From Trebouxia sp. TZW2008 (taxonomy: Eukaryota > Chlorophyta > Trebouxiophyceae > Trebouxiales > Trebouxiaceae): a DNA stretch of 64,000 nt. The stretch spans positions 248,001 to 312,000 of the forward strand of contig BDIU01000286.1 in assembly GCA_002118135.1 (NCBI GenBank), in the 5' to 3' direction. This document shows positions 34,075 through 46,600 of the stretch, piece after piece. Positions within the stretch are counted from its first letter, which is position 1. The number at the start of each line of letters is the position of its first letter. Under the pieces are notes generated by a model. The model had not been told where the DNA came from, ran no database searches, and worked only from the letters and a program-made list of their open reading frames with translations. The translations under genes and the position numbers were made by a program.

Positions 34075-37000
34075 ATGTTGGACGTCGATTTTGACGATTT
34101 GGATCTGGGATCCAAACGGAAGCCAACGGAATGGGTTGCTGTTCTGCCTGTGAGTGCACAGCAACCCAGACAGCGGTCTACACGGTGCGTTGTTCGCATC
34201 TGCAGATGTTGAGTTCTGAGCTCAGCTTCGTCAGCGAGCTGCACTATGACTATAGCCTGCTCTTCGAAAATGCCCTGTCAAAGCAGCACCTGCAACAAGT
34301 ACTGCTGCCATTGCTAGCAGGCAAGTGTTGAAGGCTCAGAAGCTGCAGCAAGCTCATAAGCGTGCAAAGGACAAAGATGACAAGCCACAGGGAGCAGTCA
34401 AGAAGCAAGGCATTCCTCTGTTTACTCATGCCGCCAGAATGCAGCAGCTGGCAGAGTGCACAGATGTCAGGCAGCCCAGGCCAATCAGTGAAGAAGACGC
34501 TGCAGCTGGTGCTCAGGCCTTCCCTGCTGAGAATGACGAGGGCAATGTTGAGTACAAGCTCAGGCTTAAGGAACCAAACTGTTCCCCTGTCAGGTTTCAA
34601 CAGCTGGTAAGGCACTGCCTTGCTCTCTCCCAAGTAGTTCATGTCCCTGCGGTGCACTGAGGTTGCTTTGAATTGATCAAGTGTCTTCTGGCATCACATG
34701 TTGTGCTGTGCAATTGCAAGCGGCATTACATAGTTGTCTGGTATTGGACTGCTGTGACTTTGCTGTCTTCTGGCAGCTCCACGCTGATGATTGTGCCTGC
34801 ATTACGCAGGTTACACAAATGAAGTATCGCTTGGCTGAGGGCAATGGCGAATGCTTCTACTTCGTAGGTCAGTCCCTGAATGCTTTGCGTAGCAGCTTTT
34901 GCAGAATCTACTGTACTCAAGGTGCTGCAGCATGTCAGCTCAGAGACTTTCCAGCAAACATTCACAGGCAGCACAACTCCTTTGCTGCCTACGTAGTCTG
35001 CGTTGCTAGATTGTGCATGCTGTTAGCTGGCAGTTGTAATTAATGCAAGTCAATCAATAAGCCAACAATCTTGTGATCTTTCATGATGACAATTGATGCA
35101 ACTTCATCCAGGAGTGGAGGATGATGGGTACCCCAGAGGCCTCACGCAAGCAGACCTGGACACTTCCCTGGCCACTCTGCACGCCATGGCAGAAGAAGTG
35201 CACGCAGCCACCACACTTCTGCGCAAGGCAGCTGGTACACGCAAGCGGCAGTGTGCCATTGTGCGTGTGCACAAGCTGTGCGTGGATGACGTCTCCTATA
35301 CAGACTTGCGCATTGCTGGTGGGTGGTTGGAGCTGTATATGATATTTGTGAGTTGAAGTAGGTTTACCTGATCTGATTTGATTTGATCTGATCTGGCCTG
35401 ATCTGATCTGGTTTTGAGCTGAGCTGCGCAAGGCTGCTGGCACATGCAAGCGGCAAGGAGCCAAAATGCGCATTCACAAGCTTTACCTGGATGACGAGGA
35501 AGGTGGGAGTGTGGACGCTGGCAAAAGCAGTCTGGCGGGAGCGTTGACTCATGGAATTGACGACCAGCCCTTGCTAGACTCTTCCAGCAACTTTGACCCG
35601 TGTGCTTTTCACCATATGCTCTTCATGTTTTGCTCTCCATTCACGTCTGATACTGTTGCAATTATGCTGCAGTGGCTGGCAGCGTTGATGCTGGTAAAAG
35701 CAGTTTGGTGGGAGTGCTGACTCATGGCATTGACGGACGGCCTTTGCTAGACAATGGCAGCGGCTCAGCCCGCATGAATGTGTTCCAGCACAAGCATGAG
35801 ATTGAGACTGGCCGTACATCTTCACTCAGCCAGCAGATGCTTGGGTATGATGAAGAAGGTGAGCTGCCCTTCCTGCCATGCGTGCTTTTGGTTTGCGCTT
35901 CTAGTCTAGTCAACAATGTGCTGCAGCCTGGCTCATCAAAATGCTTGTCAGCTGCGCACACCCATTTGCCCTTCGAAATGATGAATGGCTGTTCTGTCAA
36001 TCCAGACCTATAGCTTGTTCACTTATGCTCAACAACGTTTGGGTCCTGCCGCCCTGAGTGTCACATTGTCAACAGCACGCAGCGACGACGGCATGAAGCT
36101 GATCAGGCCAACTCAGCTTGACATACGTGTAGGCAAAATACTGAGCTGTGCTGGAGTGACTGAGCATGGCATGAAGCACTTCAGGCTTGGACCAGTTTGA
36201 CATGTGTGAAGGCAAGGTACTGACCTATGCTGGGAGTCTATATGTCATGAAACATTTCAGTCTCTGCTCAGCTTGGCATGTGTTTAGTCAAGTATTATAG
36301 GCACTCAAATGTGCTAGGGCGAGTATGCTGTAAATCAGTCCAGACTCAACTTATCTCAACTGGAACATTCATGCATATAGGCAAAGTGCTGAACTATGCT
36401 GGAGTGAGTGTGCTGACTCCAGCTGAGATGAGCGCATCAGCTCGGCGGGTGCTGCGCTTCATCGATCTTGGCGGCCACGAGAAGTACCTCAAGACAGCCT
36501 TGTATGGCATGACCTGCATGGTGCGTATCCTTTGTTCTGGAAACATGGATGCATGCAACTTGTCAAGGTGCAGTAAATAAAGTGGCATGAGAAGCACCTT
36601 GACAGCCCTGTATGGCATGACCTGCATGATGCGTCTGCCTTCCTTCTGCTAAACTGTTCAAGTTTGTACATGAATACATATTCATTGTATTCCTGTATTC
36701 CTGATGCCTCTGGGCATCTATTTGATTGCCCTGTGTTATGACCAGTCTGTATTGAGGCACAGTAGCCTCTGCCCAGCTTTGCATTTCATCCAGCTGCAAA
36801 CTCCATGCTGATGCATTCGTCTGCTTGCTATTTACAACAAGTCATACCTTTGTGAGCAAATTTGAAACAGCTTGCATGCAATGCAGTTGCCAGACTATGT
36901 GGTAGTGTGCGTTTGTCCTTTGGCTGGATTGTCCAGAGTGACCCATGAGCATCTGGCAGTCGCTCTGGCCTTAGAGGTGCCTGTGGCTGTGGTCATTACA

Positions 37001-40000
37001 AAGGCTGACATTGCTCCCCCCGAAGCTGCGCAGCAGGTCCTGCAGGACATCAGGTACAACAGTGTTTTGCCACAAGGGGATCCAATAGAAGAGCATTCAC
37101 GTTGCAAGGACAATGCAGTCCGCAACCAATCACTGCATTCACAGCTGCACCAGCACTGCTGAGTAAGGAGATTGCAATGCAAGAACAAACGTGTTCAGAA
37201 GCAGTGCAGTCTCTATCAGGAGAGATGTGCACTTTTCTGCTGCCAGCCTGCGCACAGCCTGAAGTGAATGCTGACCTTGCTTGCCGTTTGCACTGCAGTG
37301 CTCTCAGGTACTTCTGACAGTAGGCTGCTACTACCCAGCTATGTTGACTGACTCAAGACAACTACACGGTCTGGAACTTTGCAAAATGCAAGCAGTGTTG
37401 TCAACTAGTGTGAAGCGCAGCACGCTCATGCTGCTCTGAAATACCAGCAAGCTGTCTGGGTGGAAGGGCCTGAAGGTGGCACCGCTGCTGAGCTCACTGG
37501 CTGGCTGTGCATATGCAGGCGTGTTGTCAGCGCGGCAGCTGAGGTTGGCAGGGGCGGTCGGCAAAACATGGATGACTCAGCAGCTGCTCCCTATGTCACT
37601 CATGAGGCACAGGTGAACTCAACCTGGGGTCACTCATTGCATACACGCAAGATCATTAGCTTGATAGATTGACTAGCCTCATCAATGCCTGCTGCCAGCA
37701 GACGTGTCATACAAGCTTCATATGCAAAGCATTGAGGCGTCAAGGCTGCTTGGAGACATTCATTTCCTGCCCACCAGATCATTGTTCCTGTTGGTTGTTG
37801 TTCCTGCACTGCTTGGCTTTTGCATAGCAGTCATTCAGTCACACTTTGCACAGACTTGCTGATGCAAGCAGCATGCTTGAACGACGCTTGGTGTCAACAC
37901 AGCAACAGCCATCACTTCAATGCAACAACATGATTTTCCATTTTCTCTAGCAGGCTGTGAAGCTGGCTAGGCAGCTAGGGTCAAGCAGATCTGCACAGCC
38001 ACAAGCACATCTTCATCAGCAGCAGTGCTCAAGACTCAACAGCTCAGCACACCAGCACTTTGACTTGCTGGTGCCCATCTTCACAGTGTCCAGCGTGACA
38101 GGCGCCGGCTTGCCTGTTTTGCACGCGTTTCTGAACGCCCTGCCAGCCCTGCCTCATGCCTTCAGCCCCCTGTTTGAACCCCCCTGCAGCCTGCCAACCC
38201 CCGCTGCCAAGCTAGGCTCAAGCTTGCAACATCAGACCACACAAATGACATCACAAAGTCAGCAGGAGTCACCGCACTTTGTGAAAAGCGAGCAGAACCT
38301 GCACAGTGCTGCTGAAAATGGCAAATCAGGTGCAGCAGCAGAAAGGCAGGCTTCACAGGCAACAGCTGCATCATCGGGCTTGAGCAGTGTCTACCAAGGC
38401 AGTAGACAAGGTGCATTGACGCACTTTCAGGTGGATCACACCTTTGAGGTGAAGGGAGTTGGGTGTGTGGTATCAGGGACTGTAGTGTCAGGGGAGGTGG
38501 CAGTTGGGCAGAAGCTGAATTTGGGGCCTATGGGGTGGGACGGCTTCACACAGGTCTATGTGACATGCATACATCGGTCTCAGGTAATACAATATGCTGC
38601 AAAGGCTTGCTCGTTCACATGCCTATTTGCATGAGCAAACAGGCATGAGGTTTGTTCTCAAGTAGCTGCGTGTTCTGTGTGTTCAGTGTTGATCTCTTCA
38701 TCACATGCACTTTTGGCGTTCTGAATTGAATGAGGAAGATTTGCATCAATCTGCATCATCGTGTTGGTGTGTGAAGTGCCAATCTCAAGCACTGCTTCTC
38801 TTGTGTGTCGTTGGTGTTTCAAGTGCCAATCTCAAGTACTGCTTGCCTTGTGCGTCGTCGGTGTGTGCAAAACTCATGGCGACAATATAAGTCCCATGCA
38901 CCACAGACATGGCGCTTAGTGACATATTTTGTCAAAGCTGCCATTGCATGCACATGAATGCAGACTGGCCTCACACTGTTCTGCGCCCGTCTGGCCTTTT
39001 GTCAGAAGTTCATTTGATTCAAATGACACAATGGGCATGTCTTGTATAGCCTTTCTGCTCTGTGTGTGCACTGCTGGACAAAGTTATTGCATCAAGTTGT
39101 CCACAAAGTTCTTCCATTTTCATGTTTATTCCATTCTCTGTTCATTATTCCAATTTTAATGCAGTCCCCAGTGCGGCATGTGAGATCTGGGCAGCATGCA
39201 ACAGTTGCCTTGCACCCCTGTGGCCTGCCCTTGCAGCCGTCCACAGCCACACAACGCTTTTCACAAGACACCAGCACCAGTTCCCAACCCCCATCACCAG
39301 CCACACAACGCTTCGCGCTGGACACTGTTGCCACCACAACCCTCCCAGCCGGCACACAAACTCAGGTTGCAGTCAGAAGTGATGTCGCTTCAGCTGCATT
39401 TGGCATAGCTGAAGTTGGCAGGACTGAAGCTAGCACAACCGGAGCTGGCACAATTGATGCTAGCACAGCAGCAGCTGGCACCACTTTGCGGCAGCATTGG
39501 CCGCAGCAAGTCATGCAGCATCAGTCCAGCTCAAGTGCAGTAAGTGGTCACAGTGCAGTTCAAACACCAGCTCAGCACGCTTTGCCTGCTGGGCTGATGA
39601 CACAGGCTCTGACTGCACATGCTGTGGCTGACACCCCTCATCCACAACAGACACAGGATCCTTTTGTGCTGGACCACCGAATACACCACCCCTCTGTTGC
39701 TGGCCTTGGTCAGCAGCAAGTGCCAGCTGCAGCTGTGGTGGACACAAAACTAGAGGAGGCCACTGCTGTGGTGGACACACAAACAGCGGAGGCCACAGCT
39801 GTGGGCCATACTGCTGGCACTGTATCTGCTGTGCCAATCAGATGTGCAAAGCAGTTGTTGGAGTCACAACAGTCACAAGGCTTGCAAGGCTGTAATCACA
39901 CTGGACCCCAGCATGCACAGCATGGGCCTGTGTCCAGCAGCCCCTTGACTGATCAGCTTGAGGCTCAGCATGCACAGCATGAGGCTGTGTCAAGCAGCCC

Positions 40001-41446
40001 TGTGCTAGCAGGCCCTTCACCCCCAAATGCCAGGAAGGGCATGGTACTGTTGGACACTGCCATAGACACTCATGTGGTGTGGACGTTTGAGGCTGTCATT
40101 GTGCTGCTGAATGGACATTGGCCGCCTAGAGGGCTGCTTTCAGGAAAATGGCCTCCAAAGCCAAACACGCCAGACACTGTTCTTGCCGCCTCCCCATCAG
40201 AAAGCCCTCTAGGTAAGGGACGCTGCTTGCCTTAGCTTAGCCTGCAATGTGCTCCTGCATGTCAGCAGTTTGCTAATCTTCGTGTTGTTTGCTCCTGGGA
40301 GAATCTTAGATACCATGCATGCTGAAAGTACAGATGATTTGCATGATGAAGTTTCTGAAAGAGGTGATGTCAAGCCAGACTCAGCAGGCAGTCAGCTGTT
40401 TCACATCAACCAGGACCATTGACTGGGGAAGTGTCTGTCTTGTTCAGTCGTGCAGGGTAATCACTTCATGTTCGCAATCAGGGCTGCTTGTGTCTCAGAG
40501 CTCGGAATCAGCAGCCTTGATAAAACACTTTAACTACAACTGAAAGCACATGTGCTGATATGCCACAGGTGCATCTGATTCCGATCCAGATGTGACGCCT
40601 TCAGCTCGTCCAAGGCAGTCAGCAGATGCATATTCACCAACAAAGCGCTTTGACGGGACCAAAATCAGCAGCAGTGTTGGCAGATGCTCCAAAATGTTCG
40701 ACAGACCGCCCAAAAAGCGACAAAGGCAAGCGCAACATTTACAGAATTGCCCAGCAGTCATGACTGCATGTTTTCGTTATTGTCGAAAACTTGCGTGTGC
40801 ATGCCACAATGCTACATTGCTGCATGCTTGGCAATGCATGCTTGTTTTGCCTCAGATGCGGTCTGCATGAGCATGTTTGCAGTGCTGCCTAAGCGCCTGT
40901 CATTTGCTGTGCAAGTGTAATGTTTTATCTCTGGTACTGAGTGCGTGAGCATACCTGCAGTGCTGCCTACATGCCAGCCATTTGCTGTGGGAATATGATG
41001 TTTTGCCTTGATACTGAATGTGCAAGCATGTTTGCAGTGCTGCTTACACACCAGTCATTCATTGTGGGAGCGTCAGACAAGCAGCTCAAGTGATGGCAAT
41101 GGAAGAGATCAGGCTTGCAGAGCCAGCAAATGATAGCAGTCTGCATCTGATTGATGGGTGCCAACTGTCATCAGCCATTGCAGCAGCTGCTGCCATGCAA
41201 TGCTACACTTCTGAAGCACACTTGAACAAGGCAGAGTCCAGCACTCATCTCAGCTCAGATGGGTCTGGAGATGATGCACACTTGACGGGCCGCCACTCAG
41301 ATGTTGGCACAATTGCGCATGTTGTGCTCAAGTTTCAGCATAGGCCAGAATGGCTGATGAAAGGCTCTAGAGTCATCATGCGTGACAGAACTGATGGTTG
41401 CACTGCCGGAGCTGGAGTCATTCGAACAGTTTATCATTCTGGGTGA
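34075..41446 (+). CDS. GTPBP1/GTPBP2-type translational GTPase
   Basis: Twelve exons join in phase: 34075-34149, 34256-34606, 34810-34867, 35112-35318, 35673-35858, 36381-36520, 36887-37053, 37519-37612, 37954-38583, 39165-40212, 40569-40725, 41038-41446 (about 1173 aa, far longer than the animal proteins). The family N-terminal region is present ([27 protein letters not shown]). G1 is GSVDAGKSS, followed by the family stretch [17 protein letters not shown]3 is [17 protein letters not shown]4 is ITKAD. Domain II has [20 protein letters not shown] and [16 protein letters not shown]; domain III has [13 protein letters not shown] and [13 protein letters not shown]. Insertions rich in Ala, Gln, Thr and His (about 80 and 270 residues) sit in the G domain region and in domain II/III. 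Family members are ribosome-associated GTPases linked to mRNA decay and ribosome rescue. The exon 11 donor appears to be GC-AG. Confidence 0.9.
35400..35600 (+). repeat. Partial copy of GTPase exons 4-5
   Basis: First repeats exon 4 (GCGCAAGGCTGCTGGCACAT...CGCATTCACAAGCTTTACCT), then joins without an intron to a P-loop copy encoding [19 protein letters not shown]. It resembles a fused exon 4/exon 5 copy and loses the frame at TTTGACCC. Confidence 0.8.
36130..36265 (+). repeat. Two decayed copies of GTPase exon 6 start
   Basis: GTAGGCAAAATACTGAGCTG (36129) and GAAGGCAAGGTACTGACCTA (36208) repeat the exon 6 opening TAGGCAAAGTGCTGAACTAT with its following GCTGGAGTGA. A further copy of the exon 6 end (GGCATGACCTGCATGATGCG) lies at 36582-36634. 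Confidence 0.8.
40860..41037 (+). repeat. Two decayed copies of GTPase last exon start
   Basis: TGCAGTGCTGCCTAAGCGCC (40879) and TGCAGTGCTGCCTACATGCC (40960) repeat the acceptor and opening of the last exon (TTGCAG|TGCTGCTTACACACC) with the following TTTGCTGTGGGA variant. Spacing about 80 bp. Confidence 0.85.
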
Positions 41447-41790
41447 CATATATGTGCTGTTGTGCAGGTTTTTGTACGCTGTGTCGAAACACAAAGCTTT
41501 GTCATCAGAAAATGGATGAGACATCCCTTGTATTGCTTGCCAAGTTTTGTCCCAACTTGTAATTCAGCTACAGTGGTGTTCCATGCCCATTGCATACACT
41601 GATGTTTATTGGCTGTGTGGTGTGCAAACACATGTCATGCTTCACGCACCAGCCAGTGCTGAACTAGTTCAGCAGCTACAGACTGGCTGTGCTGGGGACC
41701 TGTTCACACATGCTCACAACCCACTTGCACACAACAAAGACATGACCATCAAGATTACACGGGCTACAAGCCACAGGCAAGCCGAACCAA
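41447..41790. other. Convergent intergenic region
   Basis: About 340 bp between the GTPase stop and the SAS-4 stop. Nothing recognised. Confidence 0.6.
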
Positions 41791-43605
41791 TCAGTCCTTG
41801 CCACGAGGCATTGGGTGTTTGACAGGTGATGACAGCTGTTCAGGTGTGACATCCTGCTCTCTGCCATCAGTAAAGACCCTCCGGATGACTCCATCAGGGA
41901 AGATAATCTCCTTTGTACCAGATGGGTGATGGGCCTCTGTCTGGCCATTGGGGAAATAGAATACCTCAATGCCATTTGCATGTGTGGTGTGCCAAGTCTC
42001 CACTTCACAGTAATAGTACTCGACCTTGCCTGCAACATAACATGCAACAACGCTCATAAACAGGAACGAAGTGACCACAGGCCTAGGCGCCTTGCGTCAA
42101 GCAAGGGGTGTTGCTCATGCAGGAAATTTTTCTGGCACCCTGCGTATTTGCTTGACCTTGACTGTGGTGTGGTTAAGCATGCTATTGGCCGACGTGGCAT
42201 ACCTGATGGGAAGAAGCGCTTAATGTCCTTGTTTGTGAAGTGGATGGTGGTATGACCATCAGGAAATTGGTGCTTGCGGGTACCATTGCCAAATACCACA
42301 GTACGGCGCCCGTCGAGGTAAATCTGCTCCACTTTGCCATCTGAGTATGACAGCTCCTGTAGCATTGCAGCGCAAATCATCACACACTGAATGAAGGCGT
42401 GACAAACACGATGAAAGCAAGCATGCTGAAGTTGATCACAAAGACATGAGACGAGGTGCACAACCGTGCCTCTGAACCGCATACTGACACAGCAAAGAGG
42501 ATTGGCAGCCTGCACTGTAGTCATCATAATAATTACTACACATTCCAGCACATGTGCTAGGTGTGTGTGGTCCACGTCCTGTCTCAGAGGCAGGCTTGTT
42601 CTGTTCGGCAACCAAAACAGTTGAGGCTTTCAGAGTGGTCATAGTCAATTCCAGGCCAAACCAAAGCAAGCGCCAGTCAGCAGCAGAATGCTATATGACA
42701 ATGTATCATAGCTAGAGATGGCAGGTGAAACCTGATATGGCTGCTCTTCTGCAGGTGCTGAACTTTCATCAGCCTGCTGCTGGCTGGACTGAGGCAATGG
42801 CATTAGCCCAGGCTGCTTTGCATCACCATTTGCAGAAGCCAAACCACCGTATGCAGCCCCCCCTAGCACGCTGGGTCTCCCAGAGTACGCTGCAGCAATG
42901 CAATCTGGCGCTGACTCCTGAGCCATGCTATGGTCAATTTGCTGTGCGCTATGAGCAGGCGGGTGGTCCCAATAGGCTGGTGTACTGCGAGGCTCTCTAA
43001 ACTTTGGCAAGCTTGGCTGCCTGTCTGCCTTTGAGACAATGTGCTGGGAGTCTGCATAAGAAGTGCTTGCTGCCATGGAGGAGTCGACCCTGAGCCTGTC
43101 CATTAGCACAGGACCATCAGGCTCAGAGCCTGCTGCTGCCGTCTTTACAGACCTGTTGTGCCCAAAAGCAAGATAGGCTTCTTGCGTACTCTGCCTTGCA
43201 GGAATGCCAGCAGCTGGCACCTGAGTTGATTGATGCTCAGGGCTATTCCTCTGCAAAGTCTGTCCACCAGCATGCGCACTGTAGAGGAGGCGCTGCTGCT
43301 GCTGCTGCAGTTGTTGTGTAGCTTTCAGCCTCTCATCAAGCCGTGCTGCAGCATTCAGAGACTCACGCAATGAGCGAGCATATGAGCCAGTACCCAGTGG
43401 TGCTTGCTGACCGCTAACATGAGCTGCTAATGTACCACTTGTGTGCAGTCCCCTCTGCCCATGCACTGAGATTTGCTGCCTGCCATGCTCTGGGCGCATG
43501 GGCTGCCACACAAAGCCATCAGGTGAGTCAGACACTGAGGGATGGACATGTTTTCCAACCCGATCAGCTGCAGCTTTGCTTGCTGTCCCTTGATGGTAAG
43601 CCTGC

Positions 43606-43637
<32 letters not shown>

Positions 43638-46600
43638 AAAGACAGGCCAGCTAGCACCAGTCTCAGCAGCTATGGGCATGTCCTCTATTGGCTGGAAAGC
43701 CTGGCTTGCATGGCTTGGCTGTCCAGATGACCCAGCAGCAAGTTGAGACAGGGGTACAGAGGTTGCCAGTGCATGCATGCTCCTGTAGCTGCTCTGCTGC
43801 AGTGGCCAGCCTGCTTGCTGCTGTGTTGCGGTGCCGGCGTGCTCAGCAGGACTGTGTCTCTGCACTTGCCATTGAACCCCATCAGCATCCTGAGCACTGT
43901 CATCAACATCATCAACATCATCATCGTCGTAGTCAGCATCCGAGTTGTCATCAACAAGCAATGCATCCTGATGCTGTGTTGCTTTTGAGTGGCTTGGCTC
44001 ATAGCTCTGCTGCTGGGCAGGTGCTTGTGCTGATGGTCTGCTGGCCTGCTGTGCATCTTGTGGTGCTACAACAGCAGGCTTGCTGGTAGACGTGCTGGAA
44101 GCCTCCTGTGGTGAAGCTGCTGGTTTTCTGTTGCTGCTAGTAGCAGCATCAGAGGCAGCAAAGCCTTCTTTGCTGCCTTTGCTTGTTGCTTTAGGCTGCT
44201 GATTCTCCTTGGCGTTCCACTCTTCCAAGCGGCGCTGTTCATGAAAGCGGATCTCTTCTCTGAGCTCAGCATTTGTGTCCTGTGGCAAAGGAACTGCATC
44301 ACCATGTGCATTATCTGACAGATTGCGTGCATGCTACATGCCTGGGAACATGCATGCTTGTGTTGCGCCACAATTTTGACCTGTTTTGGCACGCTGTTTT
44401 GCAAAAAATAGCGTGCCAAAACCTCAGCCTTGATGTGTTGTTGCTTGTCAAACCAATAACCAACAGTACAGACTAGGTAGATCTGCATCAATCATTTGTA
44501 TGCATACGTGACAAGCTACGCATTCAATGCACAACACATACAACATAACAGAATGCATGCAGCACAACATACACAACAACTACAATGCATTGATGACCAC
44601 CTGCAGCTCCACAAGCTTCTGGCGCAGGCGCTCCACAGTCAGCTTGTGGCGGGCATCTTTGGCATGGCCTGCCTTTCGCTCCTGCTCTAGCACCGCCTCT
44701 ACTGCCTCAACCTGCAAGTTGTCAGAAGTTCACAGGCATTGAATGCTCATGCAGTGTGTGGGTTTGATGACTGTGTGCTGTGCTGTACTTGCATGTGATG
44801 TTTGGAATTCGTGCCAGGCAGGAGAGCCTTTACTGCCTCAACCTGTAAGCGGGCAGACGCTCATGCAGCATGTGCTGCAACAATGACATGCTGTGCTGCA
44901 ACTGCAGGTGCTGTTTGTGGTGCATGCCAGACAGAAGCGCTTGCACTGCCTCAACCTGCAAGGGCAGGTTGCAGAATTTTGAGCTTTACATCCAGCAGAT
45001 ATTCATGTGGCATGCATTGTAGTGCCTGCTGACAAGCCAACTCCAGGTATCATTTGTGTTGACAGAAGTGCTGCAAGCTTTCCCTGCCTGCAACAAGTGT
45101 GCTTGCATCTCAAGCCTGACTCATGCAATAGGGCTGATGACTGCAGCCTCTGTATTATGGACATCAGCAAAAAACAGGAACAACAGGTACCACAGTTACC
45201 TCGCTGCGCTCCTTGCGATTGGGCAGCTTGAGCAGTGCCCTGCTCTGTTTGTCCAGCACACGCTGATGTCGCTTGAGTCGCTGACTGTCCTCCTGCTTCT
45301 CTGCCTCCCAGGCCAAGGCCTCATCTTTCTGCAAGTAGCAGAATTGCGCTCAAAGAAGCTCGACAATGCTTGAAACTTGCAGCAATCTCAGTGCTAGTTC
45401 AAGTGCGCCAAGCACAACACTGCAGCAGAGAGTTCACAAAGCAAAGAAGACTTGCATGCTTCAGTCAAGTAACAAGGCTGATTGCTTACACAGCCGGTCA
45501 GCTACTTTTCTGTCAACTGGCTGCAGTGCTGAAGGTATGTCAGCGGGCAGTGACGCGCCCCTGTTGTAATTGGAATAGGCATGAGTAAGGCATGAATACC
45601 TTCTGCTGCTCCCATGCTGTCTTCTCTTGCTCCACACGGTTGCTGGCTTGCTCCAACTGTACACGCAGCTTGCTGACACGGGACTTTTCTTCCTTCAGGC
45701 TGTTCATCTTCTGCTCCAGGGCAGAAATTGAGGCTGCTTCTGCATCTGCATGGCAGCAATAGACACCGGTGCGCACATCGTGGGCAGTAACATGGCATGA
45801 TGCACAAGAAGCAGTTGAGACTGCCGCTGCCTCTGCATGGCAATAGCAGACACAGCTGAGCACTTTGTGGGCAGTAACATGGCATGATGCACAAGAAGCA
45901 ATTCGGGTTGCCTCTGCCTTTGCAGGGCAGCAACAGACGCAGGTGGACACATTGTGGGAAGTATCATGGCATAATGCACACTTGAGGCTGCCTGTCCCAT
46001 TGCCCGGCAGGAACAGACACATCTGAGCACATTGTGGGAACTGGCGCCTCTCCATGTACAAGAAGCAGTTGAGGCTGTTTCTGCATGTTCATGGCAACAA
46101 CAGACAAAGTCTGAGCAAGTGTGTACAGTTGCAGGGGTCAATGGGCGCAATTGCAGAAGACTTTCCCACTTGATGAACAGAGTAGCCATCCAACAGGTAT
46201 CATGTGTCTGTTGATGACAGTTTGAGTGTTTGAGGCAAGATGTCAGAGTCCCTTAGTTTCCCTGCTTTGCTTAACAACAAGCGCCACATACCCTGTGCTG
46301 TGGGCAATTTGGCTGGTGCGCTGGGTTTCAGCGGCTGCTCTCTGCGGAACATCTGCTGGATGTAATTCTGACTGGCTGTTGCATCATAGGCTTTGGATGG
46401 TCGGTCCTGCATGGCCGCAAGCTGCTTCAGGCTATGGCAAATGCAAGCTGATTCTAAAGCAAATTTGGAACTGTGCATTGGTGCTGCTTCGCCCAACCTG
46501 GTTATGTCAGCACAACAAGGACGTGGTTACTGCAATGGCATTGCCATAAAATCATGCGTTTGGCTCGCAAAAGGCTCTACCTGCAGTGAGCCAGACGCAT

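Noticed and set aside
39598..39837. Minus-strand frame in the GTPase insert
   Set aside because: Shadow of the low-complexity exon at 39165-40212.
43688..44089. Plus-strand frames opposite the SAS-4 linker
   Set aside because: They are shadows of the Gln/Ser/Asp-rich SAS-4 exon, read as His/Leu-rich strings on the other strand.
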